Shown here piece by piece: positions 1 to 8,860 of a stretch of 19,436 bases of DNA. This stretch comes from an uncultured Porphyromonadaceae bacterium (lineage in GTDB: Bacteria > Bacteroidota > Bacteroidia > Bacteroidales > Barnesiellaceae_A), in the NCBI GenBank assembly GCA_900542255.1, contig UQMR01000042.1, forward strand, positions 1-19,436, read 5' to 3'. The translations under genes and the position numbers were made by a program. The notes beneath the pieces are model-generated. The model searched no databases, had not been told where the DNA came from, and saw nothing but the letters and a program-made list of their open reading frames with translations. Position 1 is the first letter of the stretch. The number at the start of each line of letters is the position of its first letter.

Positions 1-492
1 GCCCGCGGCTTGAACTATTATACCGGCGCCATCGTAGAGGTAAAGGCCCTCGATGTGCAAATAGGAAGTATCACAGGCGGCGGCCGCTACGACAACCTGA
101 CAGGTGTATTCGGCATGCCCGGCATATCGGGAGTAGGCATCTCTTTCGGAGCCGACCGCATCTTCGATGTACTGAACCAACTCGACCTGTACCCAGCCGA
201 ATCGTTACACTCTACCCAAGTCTTGTTTGCCAACTTCGGCGAAGCCGAAAGCGATGAATGCCTGCGTATAGCAACGCTTTTCAGAGCAAACGGGATTCGC
301 GCCGAAGTATATCCCGAGCCCGCCAAAATGAAGAAACAAATGGGGTATGCCGATACACGCCGCATCCCGTTCGTCATACTGATTGGTGAAAACGAGATAT
401 CCTCGGGGAAAATCAACCTCAAAAACATGACAACAGGAGAGCAACAGATGGTAACTCCCGAGGAGGCTATGCTGATTATCAATCCGTCATGA
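1..492 (+). CDS. hisS: Histidyl-tRNA synthetase, C-terminal part (5' end outside window)
   Basis: This is the C-terminal 163 residues of the class II enzyme that charges tRNA-His with histidine in the cytoplasm. The reading frame is open from base 1, so the gene continues to the left. The first visible residues, ARGLNYYTG, are the histidine-binding motif; most family members have RGLDYYTG, so an Asp is replaced by Asn here. The glycine-rich stretch GGGRYDNL and the motif 3 segment [10 protein letters not shown], with the class II arginine, follow. From about visible residue 70 the sequence becomes the anticodon-binding domain ([10 protein letters not shown]... to the LILIGENE-like strand), ending at a normal position. 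The stop codon overlaps the next start in an ATGA arrangement (489-492), which implies translational coupling. Identification is secure; the start cannot be seen. Confidence 0.96.
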   Translation, partial: ARGLNYYTGAIVEVKALDVQIGSITGGGRYDNLTGVFGMPGISGVGISFGADRIFDVLNQLDLYPAESLHSTQVLFANFGEAESDECLRIATLFRANGIRAEVYPEPAKMKKQMGYADTRRIPFVILIGENEISSGKINLKNMTTGEQQMVTPEEAMLIINPS

Positions 493-1853
493 ACGGACAA
501 TACGTCAAATATGCACTCAAACTGATTATCGACCTCATCAAAGTCGATAAAAAGATACATCGCGACGAGATTGAGTGGATAGAAGATTTTGCCCGGCAAA
601 GAGGCCTGTCGCCCGACGATTTACAGGATGTACACAACATCTCATTGGCCGAAGCCGTTGCACAACTACAATCGCTCGACGCCGAAAGCCGTCACGAAAT
701 CATTTCGTGGGTAGAACAAGCTGCCTCTATCGATAACGATATAGACATCAACGAGCGCATTATTCTCGCCTCTATCCGGCTAACACTCGGAGAGGAGACA
801 CGCAACCGCACACAACTCATATCGGTCGATTCCGACAAAATCGACCGATATGACCGCCAGCTGGTTTATCTCGAACAAGAGAACTGTCCCGGTATATGCA
901 AGCAAATAGAAGAGAACTACGACTTTTTGCGACAATGGCTGAGCGACTCGAAGATTGACTTCTTCTTTTTCCCGCACTTCATTCGGCAATATACCTCTAT
1001 CAACCCCTTTATCGAAGATACAACCCGGCTCCTGTTTCCCACTTTTACACCCTCGGCAGACTCGCAGGCCACAGCGTTTCTACGCCATTGCCACACCTCC
1101 GACTTTTGCGCCTATCTGCACAGACAGATGGGAGAGAAAACAGACGCATTCAAGTTCAAAGCCTTCTATTTACTTAAAATACAGGAAGAAAACACCGGCG
1201 ATAACAATAAAAGCAACTTTATTTGCATAGAGGCATCCGAGTCTCCCATGCAAGACATCTTCTTGCTTGTCAAAAATCTGCTCCTGGCACCCCCGTTCAG
1301 CACCATCCCGTACGAAGGATGCTACCGCACCCTCTTCACAATGCTCAGCGAGCAAACCAAAACCAACAGCCGCCTGCTACTCATCGACGACAACTTCTAC
1401 CTGCCCGAGATAGACAACAGCCGGGTGGAAATAACAGGAGCCGAGCGTAAAACCCTGTTTACCCTCTTCCTATTGCACGCCGGCACAGGCATCTCCAACG
1501 AAGCATTCGCATCTATGACAGCCGAGGACAACCTTGGACGGGAGGTTGTCACCTTATATAAATACTTTGCCAAAGGGAAATATAACCAACGGTTGGACAA
1601 CAACCTGTCGAGCGGCAACGAACCCGACGTTATCGTAAATCTGCGCGACATAGGCAAAAGGATTTCGCATATCGGCTTCATCAAAAAAGCATTTACCCGC
1701 ATCTCAAAACTTAAAAATCCCGAATATTACTACCCCGTCAACCAGAAAGGACAATACGCCTACAAAATCAATCTCCCGTCCCCCCAGATACAAGGCATCT
1801 ACTTTGCAAAAGCACAACAGCCCGAGATGCTGACCATCGCATTCTTCCGCTGA
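489..1853 (+). CDS. Uncharacterised protein with TerB-like N-terminal domain
   Basis: 454 residues, function not recognised. Residues 1-105 resemble the all-helical TerB/DjlA-type domain: a helix [17 protein letters not shown], then [15 protein letters not shown], then a second half with [15 protein letters not shown]. The acidic groups DKKIHRDE and DIDINER sit where TerB-fold proteins bind metal. Residues about 130-310 match nothing I know. Residues about 318-440 are helix-rich, with [12 protein letters not shown] followed by [17 protein letters not shown]; this order of a charged helix then a beta hairpin resembles the C-terminal winged helix of response-regulator-like proteins, but that is only inference. 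There is no signal peptide or membrane segment, so it is probably cytoplasmic. The start overlaps the hisS stop by four bases, so it is very likely co-transcribed and coupled to hisS. Confidence is high that it is a gene, low for any role. Confidence 0.85.
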   Translation: MNGQYVKYALKLIIDLIKVDKKIHRDEIEWIEDFARQRGLSPDDLQDVHNISLAEAVAQLQSLDAESRHEIISWVEQAASIDNDIDINERIILASIRLTLGEETRNRTQLISVDSDKIDRYDRQLVYLEQENCPGICKQIEENYDFLRQWLSDSKIDFFFFPHFIRQYTSINPFIEDTTRLLFPTFTPSADSQATAFLRHCHTSDFCAYLHRQMGEKTDAFKFKAFYLLKIQEENTGDNNKSNFICIEASESPMQDIFLLVKNLLLAPPFSTIPYEGCYRTLFTMLSEQTKTNSRLLLIDDNFYLPEIDNSRVEITGAERKTLFTLFLLHAGTGISNEAFASMTAEDNLGREVVTLYKYFAKGKYNQRLDNNLSSGNEPDVIVNLRDIGKRISHIGFIKKAFTRISKLKNPEYYYPVNQKGQYAYKINLPSPQIQGIYFAKAQQPEMLTIAFFR

Positions 1854-2009
1854 CAGGCCGTATCGCATGCATCCCAACAAGCGACAATGTATGCCAAGAG
1901 GCTCGTGGCATGCCTGCATAGAGTACATTTTTTGCAAAAAAATATTAAAATCACCCATTTGCAATATCTGCAATATGGCAAACAGAGAGGGGTATTCGTT
2001 TAATAGAAA

Positions 2010-2017
2010 TAATTTTG
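2010..2017 (+). promoter_or_regulatory. Bacteroidetes -7 box before the Ca2+ ATPase gene
   Basis: TAATTTTG fits the TAnnTTTG consensus and lies 24 bases before the start codon of the ATPase gene, so transcription would begin close to 2024 with a very short leader. No clear TTTG -33 element is present at the right distance, so the call rests on the -7 box and its position. Confidence 0.5.
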
Positions 2018-2041
2018 CGCAAAATTTAATCATGTATTAGT

Positions 2042-4792
2042 ATGGGAAATTTTATAGAGAAAGGGCTCACAGATTCACAAGTCCTTGAAAGTCGGGAAAA
2101 ACACGGAACAAACGAACTGACTCCTCCGGCCAAAACACCCCTTTGGAAACAATTCTTAGAGAAACTGCGCGACCCCATCATCCGTATCTTACTTATCGCC
2201 CTGCTGTTGTCGGTAGCTGTCTCGGCATACCAGGTATATTCGGGAGAAGAGGGAAGCAACGCATTTTTTGAACCCATAGGCATACTGGTAGCCATTGTCC
2301 TCGCCACAGGAATTGGTTTTGCCTTTGAAGTGAGCGCCAACCGCAAATTCGACATACTCAACCAAATCGGCGACGAAAACCCCGTCAAAGTAGCTCGCAA
2401 CGGACAAGTTGTCGAAATACCAAAGCGCGACGTTGTAGTAGGCGACATTATCTTGCTCAATACCGGCGACGAGATACCTGCCGACGGCACCTTGTTGGAA
2501 TCGGTATCGCTGCAAGTAAACGAGTCGAGCCTCACCGGCGAACCTATGGCAAACAAATATGCCGACCCCGAGAAAAACGACCCGAGAGCCACCTACCCCA
2601 GCAACCGTGTACTGAACGGCTGTACCGTCTTAGAGGGTAACGGCATCATGGAAGTTACAGAGGTGGGCGATACCACAGAATATGGCAAAGTGTACCAGGG
2701 AGCCCAAATCGAAAATGACGTAGAGACCCCCTTGAACATACAACTGAACAAACTCGCACACACGGTCACCATCATCAGTTACACGATTGCCGCACTCATT
2801 CTGATATTCCGTTTTATCACATTCTTCACCGGCAACCATCCCAGCGACTGGCTCAGCATAGGACAGTATATCCTCAACACCGTTATGATAGCTGTCACCA
2901 TCATCGTTGTTGCCGTACCCGAAGGCCTCCCCATGAGTGTAACATTGAGCCTTGCCATGAGCATGAAACGGATGCTTGCAGCCAACAACCTGGTAAGGAA
3001 AATGCACGCCTGCGAAACGATGGGAGCCACATCGGTCATCTGCACCGACAAAACCGGCACCCTAACCCAAAACCAGATGCAAATAGAGCAGACCCTCTTC
3101 TTTGCCCTTCCCGAACAGACTCTCGGTAAAAACAAAGAAGTCGACGCCCTGATATGCGAAAGCATCGCTCTCAACACCACGGCCAATCTCAATACCGATG
3201 CACAAGGCCGCTCGCACGTAGTAGGAAACCCCACAGAAGGAGCGCTGCTGCTATGGCTTGCCAAACAAAACACCCACTACCGCAATCTGAGAGAGGAGAT
3301 TCCTATTGTAGAGCAATTATCTTTCTCGACCGAACGCAAATACATGGCCACCGTCATCGTGTCGCCTACGTTGAATAAACGAATCCTCTACGTAAAAGGT
3401 GCCCCCGAAATCTTGTTGCAACACTGCGACACCATACTCACTCCCGAGGGATGCGTGCCGTTGACCGACGCTCGCAAAGGGATAGAGGAGAAATTACTCG
3501 AATTCCAGAACAAAGCCCTGCGGACTCTTGCCCTCGCTTATGCCGAACTGCCGTCGGCAGCAAGTTGCATTGCCGACTCCCGCTTGCGAGACGACATCCG
3601 ACTCACCCTCTTGGGCATCACGGCCATTGCCGACCCCGTACGCCCCGATGTTCCCAGAGCCATAAAATCATGCCTTAATGCCGGCATCGATATAAAAATA
3701 ATCACAGGCGACACACAAGCCACTGCCCGCGAGATAGGCCGCCAGATAGGCTTGTGGAAACCCGAAGATACCGACAACAACATTACAACAGGCGAAAAAG
3801 TAGCCGCCATGAGCGACGAAGAGCTTACCGATAGAGTAAATGAGCTGAAAATCATAGCCCGGGCCCGCCCCCTCGACAAGGAACGGCTGGTGAAGGCATT
3901 GCAACGCAATGGCAAGGTAGTAGCCGTTACAGGCGATGGTACCAACGATGCTCCCGCCCTAAACGCTGCACAAGTAGGACTCTCTATGGGCGACGGCACA
4001 ACGGTTGCCAAAGAGGCAAGCGCCATCACCATCCTTGACAACTCGTTTACGAGTATCAACAAAGCCGTATTGTGGGGCAGGTCGCTATACCGCAACATAC
4101 AACGGTTTATCGTATTCCAGATGACCATCAACGTGGTGGCATGTCTTATCGTCTTATTGGGCGCAGTACTCGGCACCGAATCGCCGCTTACCGTGACACA
4201 AATGCTTTGGGTAAACCTCATCATGGACACCTTTGCCGCCCTGGCATTGGCATCGCTCCCGCCGGACAGCAAAGTCATGCTGGAAAAACCGCGCAAACTC
4301 AACGCCCACATCATTACACCGGCCATGGGCCGCATGATTGTAGGCACAGGAGCCTTGTTTGTCATATTACTGTTCGGCCTGCTGCAATACTTCAAGCACA
4401 CCGACATAACAGCCATATCGCAGATAGATATAACCCGACTGTTTAGTTACTATTTCAACTTCGATGCCGGAAACGGACTCAGCCCATACGAGCTATCGGT
4501 ATTCTTCACTATATTCGTGCTTATCCAGTTCTGGAATATGTTCAATGCCAAGGCCTTTGCGACAGGCAAATCGGCATTTGCCTCCCTGCTGAAAAGCCCG
4601 GGATTCATTGGTGTAGGATTGCTCATTGTCATAGGACAATTCATCATCGTAACTTTCGGCGGAGAGTTGTTCAGCGTAACCCCCTTGTCCATCACAGATT
4701 GGTGGCAGATCATACTCGCCACATCGGTCATACTATGGGTAGGCGAAATTCTACGCGGTATTTCCCGATTGTTCAACAAGTGTAAAGGATAA
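2042..4792 (+). CDS. Calcium-translocating P-type ATPase, PMCA type
   Basis: 916-residue P2B-like cation pump of the inner membrane that exports Ca2+ using ATP. An N-terminal cation-ATPase domain (residues 1-60) is followed by membrane segments around 45-65 and 78-95. The actuator domain carries LTGEP at 164-168, where most family members have LTGES; the catalytic Glu is kept. Membrane segment 4 has PEGLP at 293-297, a cation-site motif. The phosphorylated Asp is D336 in DKTGTLTQNQ, and the hinge motif TGDGTNDAP starts at 630. Membrane segment 5 has an Asn (MTINVVACLIVLL) and segment 6 has WVNLIMDTFAALALA; this N/D pair is typical of calcium pumps. Length is normal for bacterial PMCA-type pumps, with no calmodulin-binding tail. 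It stands alone, with its own -7 box upstream. Substrate is inferred from family motifs; Ca2+ is likeliest, another divalent cation is possible. Confidence 0.93.
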   Translation: MGNFIEKGLTDSQVLESREKHGTNELTPPAKTPLWKQFLEKLRDPIIRILLIALLLSVAVSAYQVYSGEEGSNAFFEPIGILVAIVLATGIGFAFEVSANRKFDILNQIGDENPVKVARNGQVVEIPKRDVVVGDIILLNTGDEIPADGTLLESVSLQVNESSLTGEPMANKYADPEKNDPRATYPSNRVLNGCTVLEGNGIMEVTEVGDTTEYGKVYQGAQIENDVETPLNIQLNKLAHTVTIISYTIAALILIFRFITFFTGNHPSDWLSIGQYILNTVMIAVTIIVVAVPEGLPMSVTLSLAMSMKRMLAANNLVRKMHACETMGATSVICTDKTGTLTQNQMQIEQTLFFALPEQTLGKNKEVDALICESIALNTTANLNTDAQGRSHVVGNPTEGALLLWLAKQNTHYRNLREEIPIVEQLSFSTERKYMATVIVSPTLNKRILYVKGAPEILLQHCDTILTPEGCVPLTDARKGIEEKLLEFQNKALRTLALAYAELPSAASCIADSRLRDDIRLTLLGITAIADPVRPDVPRAIKSCLNAGIDIKIITGDTQATAREIGRQIGLWKPEDTDNNITTGEKVAAMSDEELTDRVNELKIIARARPLDKERLVKALQRNGKVVAVTGDGTNDAPALNAAQVGLSMGDGTTVAKEASAITILDNSFTSINKAVLWGRSLYRNIQRFIVFQMTINVVACLIVLLGAVLGTESPLTVTQMLWVNLIMDTFAALALASLPPDSKVMLEKPRKLNAHIITPAMGRMIVGTGALFVILLFGLLQYFKHTDITAISQIDITRLFSYYFNFDAGNGLSPYELSVFFTIFVLIQFWNMFNAKAFATGKSAFASLLKSPGFIGVGLLIVIGQFIIVTFGGELFSVTPLSITDWWQIILATSVILWVGEILRGISRLFNKCKG

Positions 4793-4838
4793 CATAAAAA
4801 TATTATTCTCAAGATACAGAATGTAAAAGCAATTATAT

Positions 4839-4846
4839 TACTTTTG
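4839..4846 (+). promoter_or_regulatory. Bacteroidetes -7 box before transketolase
   Basis: TACTTTTG matches TAnnTTTG 34 bases before the transketolase start, giving a leader of about 28 nt. No good -33 TTTG lies 19-21 bases upstream, so this is supported by the -7 box and location only. Confidence 0.5.
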
Positions 4847-4880
4847 CGACAGTAACCTGTTACATAATATACCTTTATAT

Positions 4881-6914
4881 ATGGAAACGACAAAAAACCT
4901 GAACAAGGCAGCCGACAACATAAGAATTCTCGCTGCGGCCATGGTAGAAAAAGCCAAATCGGGACACCCGGGAGGTGCCATGGGCGGCGCCGATTTTACA
5001 AACGTCCTCTATGCCAAATATCTGGTATATGACCCCGACGATGCATCATGGGCCAACAGAGACCGTTTCTTCCTCGACCCGGGGCACATGTCGCCTATGC
5101 TGTATGGCGCATTGGCATGCGCGGGCAAATACACGATGGAGGAGCTGCAAGAATTCCGCCAATGGGGAAGCGTCACACCGGGACACCCCGAGGTTGACGT
5201 AGCTCGCGGTATCGAGAACACATCGGGCCCTCTCGGCCAAGGTCACACAATGGCCGTGGGAGCTGCCATCGCAGAACGTTTCCTCGCAAGCCGTTTCGGC
5301 GAATGGCTTGCCCACAAAACCTACGCATTCATCTCTGACGGAGGCATACAAGAAGAGATTTCGCAAGGAGCAGGACGATTGGCCGGCTTCCTGAAACTGC
5401 ATAACCTCATCATGTTCTATGACAGCAACAAAATACAACTCTCTACCGGTACCGAGGCTGTCACCGACGAAGATACCGCTGCCAAATATAGAGCATGGAA
5501 CTGGAACGTCATAGAGATAGACGGCACAGACGCACAGGCAATATGCAAAGCCATAGAAGAAGCGCAACAAGAAAAAGAGCGTCCCACCCTTATCATAGGG
5601 CATACCATCATGGGCAAAGGCTGTCTGACCCCCGACGGGAAGAACTTTGAAAGCCAATGCTCTACTCACGGACAACCCATCAGCAAGGCGGGAGCTTCCT
5701 TTGAAAAGACAATCACCAATCTGGGAGGTAACCCGGCAGCACCATTCTGCCTCTTCCCGGAGACTGTCGCACTCTATGAGGAGCGCAAAAAAGAGTTGAG
5801 ACAAATCGTCGCCCGCAGAAAAAAGGAACAAGCCGAATGGGAAGCCCAGAATCCGGCACTGGCCGCCGAGCTGAATCAATTCCTCTCGGGCAAAATCCCC
5901 CCAATCGACCTCAACGAGATTGTCTTCAAGCCCAACATGGCAACTCGCAATGCCTCGGGAACCATCTTGTCCTATTTGGCAAAACATATAAAGAACATGA
6001 TTGTTTCTTCGGCCGACCTTGCCAACAGCGATAAAACCGACGGTTTCCTGAAAGAGACCCACGCATTCACCCCCGGCGACTTTACAGGAGCATTCCTCCA
6101 AGCAGGCGTCTCGGAGTTGACAATGACGGCTGTAATCAACGGAATGTTGTTACACGGTGGAATTACAGCGGCTTGCGGAACATTCTTCGTATTCTCCGAC
6201 TATATGAAACCGGCCGTACGTATGGCAGCTCTCATGCAGCTTCCGGCCAAATACATATGGACACACGACGCTTTCAGAGTAGGTGAAGACGGGCCTACCC
6301 ATGAACCGGTAGAACAAGAAGCCCAAATACGGCTCATGGAACAACTCAAAAACCATCAGGGGAAAGATAGCATGCTCGTTTTACGCCCGTGCGATAGCGC
6401 CGAAACCGCAGTAGCCTGGCAACTTGCTCTCGAAAATACCGACACCCCGACTGCGCTGATACTGTCGCGGCAAGACGTCAAGGATATTCCTTCTGCAACT
6501 GGCAATCGCCTTGCCGATGCCTCCCAGGCAGCCCAGGGCGCATATATCATACAAAAAGATAACAACCCCGACATTGTATTGGTAGCAAATGGGTCGGAGG
6601 TCGCCACACTTGTCGAAGCCGCCAACATATTACGGAATGACGGTATCGGGTGTCAGATTGTCTCGGCCCCCTCATTAGGACTCTTTGCGCAACAGTCAAA
6701 AGAATACCGCGAAAGTGTCGTCCCCAAGCATCTCCCCGTTTACGGACTGACGGCAGGACTCCCGTCTACCCTCCGCTCCATTGTAGGAGATGAAGGTATG
6801 ATACACGGACTCGACCACTTCGGAGCATCGGCCCCATATAAAGTATTGGACGAAAAATTCGGATTTACCCCCGAACAAGTAGCTTCCGAAATAAAAGCGT
6901 ACCTCGACAAATAA
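4881..6914 (+). CDS. tkt: Transketolase
   Basis: 677 residues, the full usual length of a single-chain transketolase. This thiamine-diphosphate enzyme moves two-carbon ketol units between sugar phosphates in the non-oxidative pentose phosphate pathway in the cytoplasm. Visible motifs are GHPGGAMGGAD from residue 28 (His29 is a substrate/ThDP contact), DPGHMSPMLYG, GPLGQGHTMAVG, and the ThDP/metal stretch ISDGGIQEE around D153 with its downstream FYDSNKIQLS. The family consensus here is GDG plus N; SDGG is a variant. The pyrimidine domain starts near residue 350, with HDAFRVGEDGPTHEPVEQ around 461-480, then DVVLRPCDS-like and LILSRQDV segments. The C-terminal domain includes IVLVANGSEVATLVEAA. 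A -7 promoter box lies just upstream and 236 bases separate it from the next gene, so it is probably monocistronic. Confidence 0.96.
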   Translation: METTKNLNKAADNIRILAAAMVEKAKSGHPGGAMGGADFTNVLYAKYLVYDPDDASWANRDRFFLDPGHMSPMLYGALACAGKYTMEELQEFRQWGSVTPGHPEVDVARGIENTSGPLGQGHTMAVGAAIAERFLASRFGEWLAHKTYAFISDGGIQEEISQGAGRLAGFLKLHNLIMFYDSNKIQLSTGTEAVTDEDTAAKYRAWNWNVIEIDGTDAQAICKAIEEAQQEKERPTLIIGHTIMGKGCLTPDGKNFESQCSTHGQPISKAGASFEKTITNLGGNPAAPFCLFPETVALYEERKKELRQIVARRKKEQAEWEAQNPALAAELNQFLSGKIPPIDLNEIVFKPNMATRNASGTILSYLAKHIKNMIVSSADLANSDKTDGFLKETHAFTPGDFTGAFLQAGVSELTMTAVINGMLLHGGITAACGTFFVFSDYMKPAVRMAALMQLPAKYIWTHDAFRVGEDGPTHEPVEQEAQIRLMEQLKNHQGKDSMLVLRPCDSAETAVAWQLALENTDTPTALILSRQDVKDIPSATGNRLADASQAAQGAYIIQKDNNPDIVLVANGSEVATLVEAANILRNDGIGCQIVSAPSLGLFAQQSKEYRESVVPKHLPVYGLTAGLPSTLRSIVGDEGMIHGLDHFGASAPYKVLDEKFGFTPEQVASEIKAYLDK

Positions 6915-7033
6915 TAAAATTCACTTGTTACTAACAGCCAAACCTGAAAGAGAGCCGAGTCTTCTTTAAATATCTGATAAAAAAACCTATAAAAGTTGAA
7001 TTTTACGTATTATTATAGTTTTTACTGTTTTAG

Positions 7034-7065
7034 TTTGGATATTTAAATTAAATGCTCTATCTTTG
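7034..7065 (+). promoter_or_regulatory. Canonical Bacteroidetes promoter of the OmpA-family gene
   Basis: TTTG (7034-7037), 20 bases, then TATCTTTG (7058-7065) fits both consensus boxes and the spacing of Bacteroides primary sigma-factor promoters. Transcription should start near 7072, leaving a leader of about 79 nt. That leader holds the palindrome GGAATATTCC (7083-7092) and a 12-codon open frame starting ATG at 7081 and ending at 7119; neither has an established role. Confidence 0.8.
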
Positions 7066-7150
7066 AAGCGTGAAATTGGCATGGAATATTCCTTTTCAAG
7101 AACATTCCTACAAAGATGATTCACTGTTAAACTAATTTGATATTGTGATT

Positions 7151-8347
7151 ATGAAAAAAATTTCTACAGTAGCAATGCTTCTTGCATTATTTATGGCTCC
7201 GGTCGCCATGGGTGCTACTACCGAAGAGAAAACCACGACCGACGAATCGCAAGGTTTGTTGTTGAATGGCTTTTGGGACAATTGGTACATCTCGATAGAT
7301 GGTGGTGCCAGCGTATTCATGAGCCCGTATGACAACAACCTTGAATTTACCAACCGCATAGCTCCGAATGCTTCGTTGAACTTCGGAAAATGGTGGACTC
7401 CCGTATTCGGTACCCGTATCGGTTTGGATTATATGTCTGCCAACGGAGCCGCTCTCTCTGGTTCGGCTTTCGGCTGGCAAGAGGCTCTTATCGACGGTTC
7501 CAATGACCTGCACAAACAAAAACTGCACGGCCTCCGTCCCCACGTAGACGGTATGGTTGACCTCGTAAACCTCTTTGGCGGTTATAGCCCCACACGCGTT
7601 TACTCGCTCGTTATCTACGGAGGTTTCGGCTATGGTTACGGCTGGGCTGACGGCAGCAGCATCTCTGACGGAATGTGGAACGTAGAGCTCCGCGGAGGTT
7701 TGATCAACAGCTTCCACGTTAGCAAACAAGTTGACATCAACATCGAGTTCAAATTAAGCAAATACGACAGCGGTCTCTGTCGCGAAGGTCGCGCCGTTCA
7801 AAACTGGCACAACCTCAACGCTTCTGCCAACATCGGTTTCGCATACAAATTCAGAAAACGCGACTGGACAGCACCCGTTATTCCCGTTGTTGAACCCACC
7901 GTATGCAAATACAGCGATGCCGAAGGCGATGCTCTCGTAGCTCAATTGCGCGATGCCAACAAACGCATCAAAGACCTCGAGCAACAATTGGCAGACTGCC
8001 AGACTCCTGTAACCCAAGTTGTTGAAGAAGATCCCGCTGTAACGGTTTACTTCTCTATCAACCAATCTACAGTTCGCTCGGGCGACCGTCAAGTACTCCG
8101 TGCTTTGGCTCAATCGATGAAAGAGAACCCCGATCAAAAATATGTTATCACCGGTTACGCCGATAGCCAAACAGGTACTCCCGAAATCAATGCAAGACTT
8201 CGTGAGGCTCGTGCAAAAGCCGTTTACAAACTGCTTGTTAACTATGGTGTAAATCCCGACCAACTCTCTACAACAGTTGATACCAACCCGCTCAACAAGT
8301 TCAACTATGTTCTTGACCGTGCGGCTACTATCAAATTTGCAAAATAA
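7151..8347 (+). CDS. OmpA-family outer membrane protein (beta barrel plus peptidoglycan-binding domain)
   Basis: 398 residues, exported and probably an abundant outer-membrane protein that tethers the membrane to peptidoglycan. The ATG at 7151 (MKKISTVAMLLALF...) gives a clean signal peptide of about 21-22 residues; a GTG two codons earlier is less likely. Residues about 30-240 alternate aromatic and polar residues in short strands (WYISIDGGASVFM, FGKWWTPVFGTRIGLDY, YGGFGYGYGWADG, YKFRKRDW), typical of an eight-strand barrel. A linker with a short coiled coil (VAQLRDANKRIKDLEQQLADC) follows. Residues about 295-395 form an OmpA C-terminal domain: VYFSINQSTV, then YADSQTGTPEINARLREARA with the Asp and Arg that contact diaminopimelate. 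It has a strong promoter and terminator and codon use like the ribosomal and GAPDH genes, suggesting high expression as a single-gene unit. Confidence 0.93.
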   Translation: MKKISTVAMLLALFMAPVAMGATTEEKTTTDESQGLLLNGFWDNWYISIDGGASVFMSPYDNNLEFTNRIAPNASLNFGKWWTPVFGTRIGLDYMSANGAALSGSAFGWQEALIDGSNDLHKQKLHGLRPHVDGMVDLVNLFGGYSPTRVYSLVIYGGFGYGYGWADGSSISDGMWNVELRGGLINSFHVSKQVDINIEFKLSKYDSGLCREGRAVQNWHNLNASANIGFAYKFRKRDWTAPVIPVVEPTVCKYSDAEGDALVAQLRDANKRIKDLEQQLADCQTPVTQVVEEDPAVTVYFSINQSTVRSGDRQVLRALAQSMKENPDQKYVITGYADSQTGTPEINARLREARAKAVYKLLVNYGVNPDQLSTTVDTNPLNKFNYVLDRAATIKFAK

Positions 8348-8375
8348 GAGATTTACAAACAATACGATAAAAGAA

Positions 8376-8406
8376 AAGCGCAACCATGAGGTTGCGCTTC
8401 TCTTTT
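8376..8406 (+). terminator. Rho-independent terminator after the OmpA-family gene, likely bidirectional
   Basis: A perfect 10-bp stem AAGCGCAACC / GGTTGCGCTT (8376-8385 with 8390-8399) has the loop ATGA and is followed by CTCTTTT. On the other strand the stem is followed by CTTTTATC, so it may also end transcripts of the convergent bactofilin gene. Confidence 0.88.
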
Positions 8407-8455
8407 ACTACAAATACCAGACACAGAGTGGAGCGAGCGATCCTCCCCATATCAA

Positions 8456-8806
8456 CTAAACATCAGAATCATCGGCCATAATACATTTGCCATTTAACGA
8501 GGCTGTCGGTTCAATAGAAAGACGGCGTGCAAACACGTCACCATCGAGACGGGCGGAAGCCTTCAATGTCAATGTTCCCGACACAGCCACATTACCAATG
8601 ACGCGACCGGCAATATCGGCACTACCGGCAATTACATCGCCCTTTATCCGGCCATTCGCACCCACAATCACTCGGCCCTGACACTCCAAGCGGCCTTCCA
8701 GCTCTCCATCGATACGAATATCCTGACTCGCAATTACCTTGCCCACAATCGTCGTTTCGCCGACAATCACATTATGCGTGCCGCCGGCACTTCTTGTCTC
8801 TTTCAT
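8456..8806 (-). CDS. Bactofilin (polymer-forming cytoskeletal protein)
   Basis: 116 residues, the usual size of a compact bactofilin. These proteins self-assemble into filaments, often membrane associated, and act as scaffolds for cell shape or envelope enzymes. The sequence is a run of short, regularly spaced strands with small residues at turns (IRIDGELEGRLE, VIVGANGRIKGDVI, IAGRVIGNVA, LTLKASARLDGDVF, LSIEPTASLNGK), consistent with the triangular beta-helix core from about residue 14 to 108. The N-terminal tail (MKETRSAGGTHNVIVGE) is short and polar and lacks a membrane segment. It is convergent with the OmpA-family gene, shares a likely bidirectional terminator with it and has its own promoter 24 bases upstream, so it is not simply the tail of the HD/MFS unit. 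No M23 peptidase, a frequent partner, is next to it. Its specific role here is unknown. Confidence 0.92.
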   Translation of the reverse strand: MKETRSAGGTHNVIVGETTIVGKVIASQDIRIDGELEGRLECQGRVIVGANGRIKGDVIAGSADIAGRVIGNVAVSGTLTLKASARLDGDVFARRLSIEPTASLNGKCIMADDSDV

Positions 8807-8829
8807 TATTCAGATGATTACATTCTCTA

Positions 8830-8860
8830 CAAAGATACATCAAATACGATTACACAACAA
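8830..8860 (-). promoter_or_regulatory. Promoter of the bactofilin gene
   Basis: Read on the minus strand, TTG (8860-8858), 20 bases, then TATCTTTG (8837-8830) matches the Bacteroidetes promoter pattern. Transcription should begin near 8824, about 18 nt before the start codon. A second -7-like box, TATGTTTG, lies further upstream at 8933-8926 without a matching -33 element. Confidence 0.72.

Noticed and set aside
1891..1911. Hairpin ATGCCA/TGGCAT after the TerB-like gene as a terminator
   Set aside because: The stem is only 6 bp with a 9-base loop, and the nearest T-run begins about 15 bases downstream.
1960..1976. Adjacent direct repeat TGCAATAT (1960-1967 and 1969-1976)
   Set aside because: A single nine-base-period duplication in A/T-rich DNA, not aligned with promoter boxes.
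3538..4416. 292-codon minus-strand open frame
   Set aside because: It is entirely antisense to the catalytic half of the Ca2+ ATPase and has a Ser/Met-rich composition expected from the reverse of that gene.
5046..6101. 351-codon minus-strand open frame
   Set aside because: It is antisense to conserved transketolase motifs, and no protein family is recognisable.
6915..7005. Inverted repeat TAAAATTCA/TGAATTTTA (6915-6923 with 6997-7005) after transketolase
   Set aside because: The arms are A/T-only-like, short and 73 bases apart; no terminator features accompany them.
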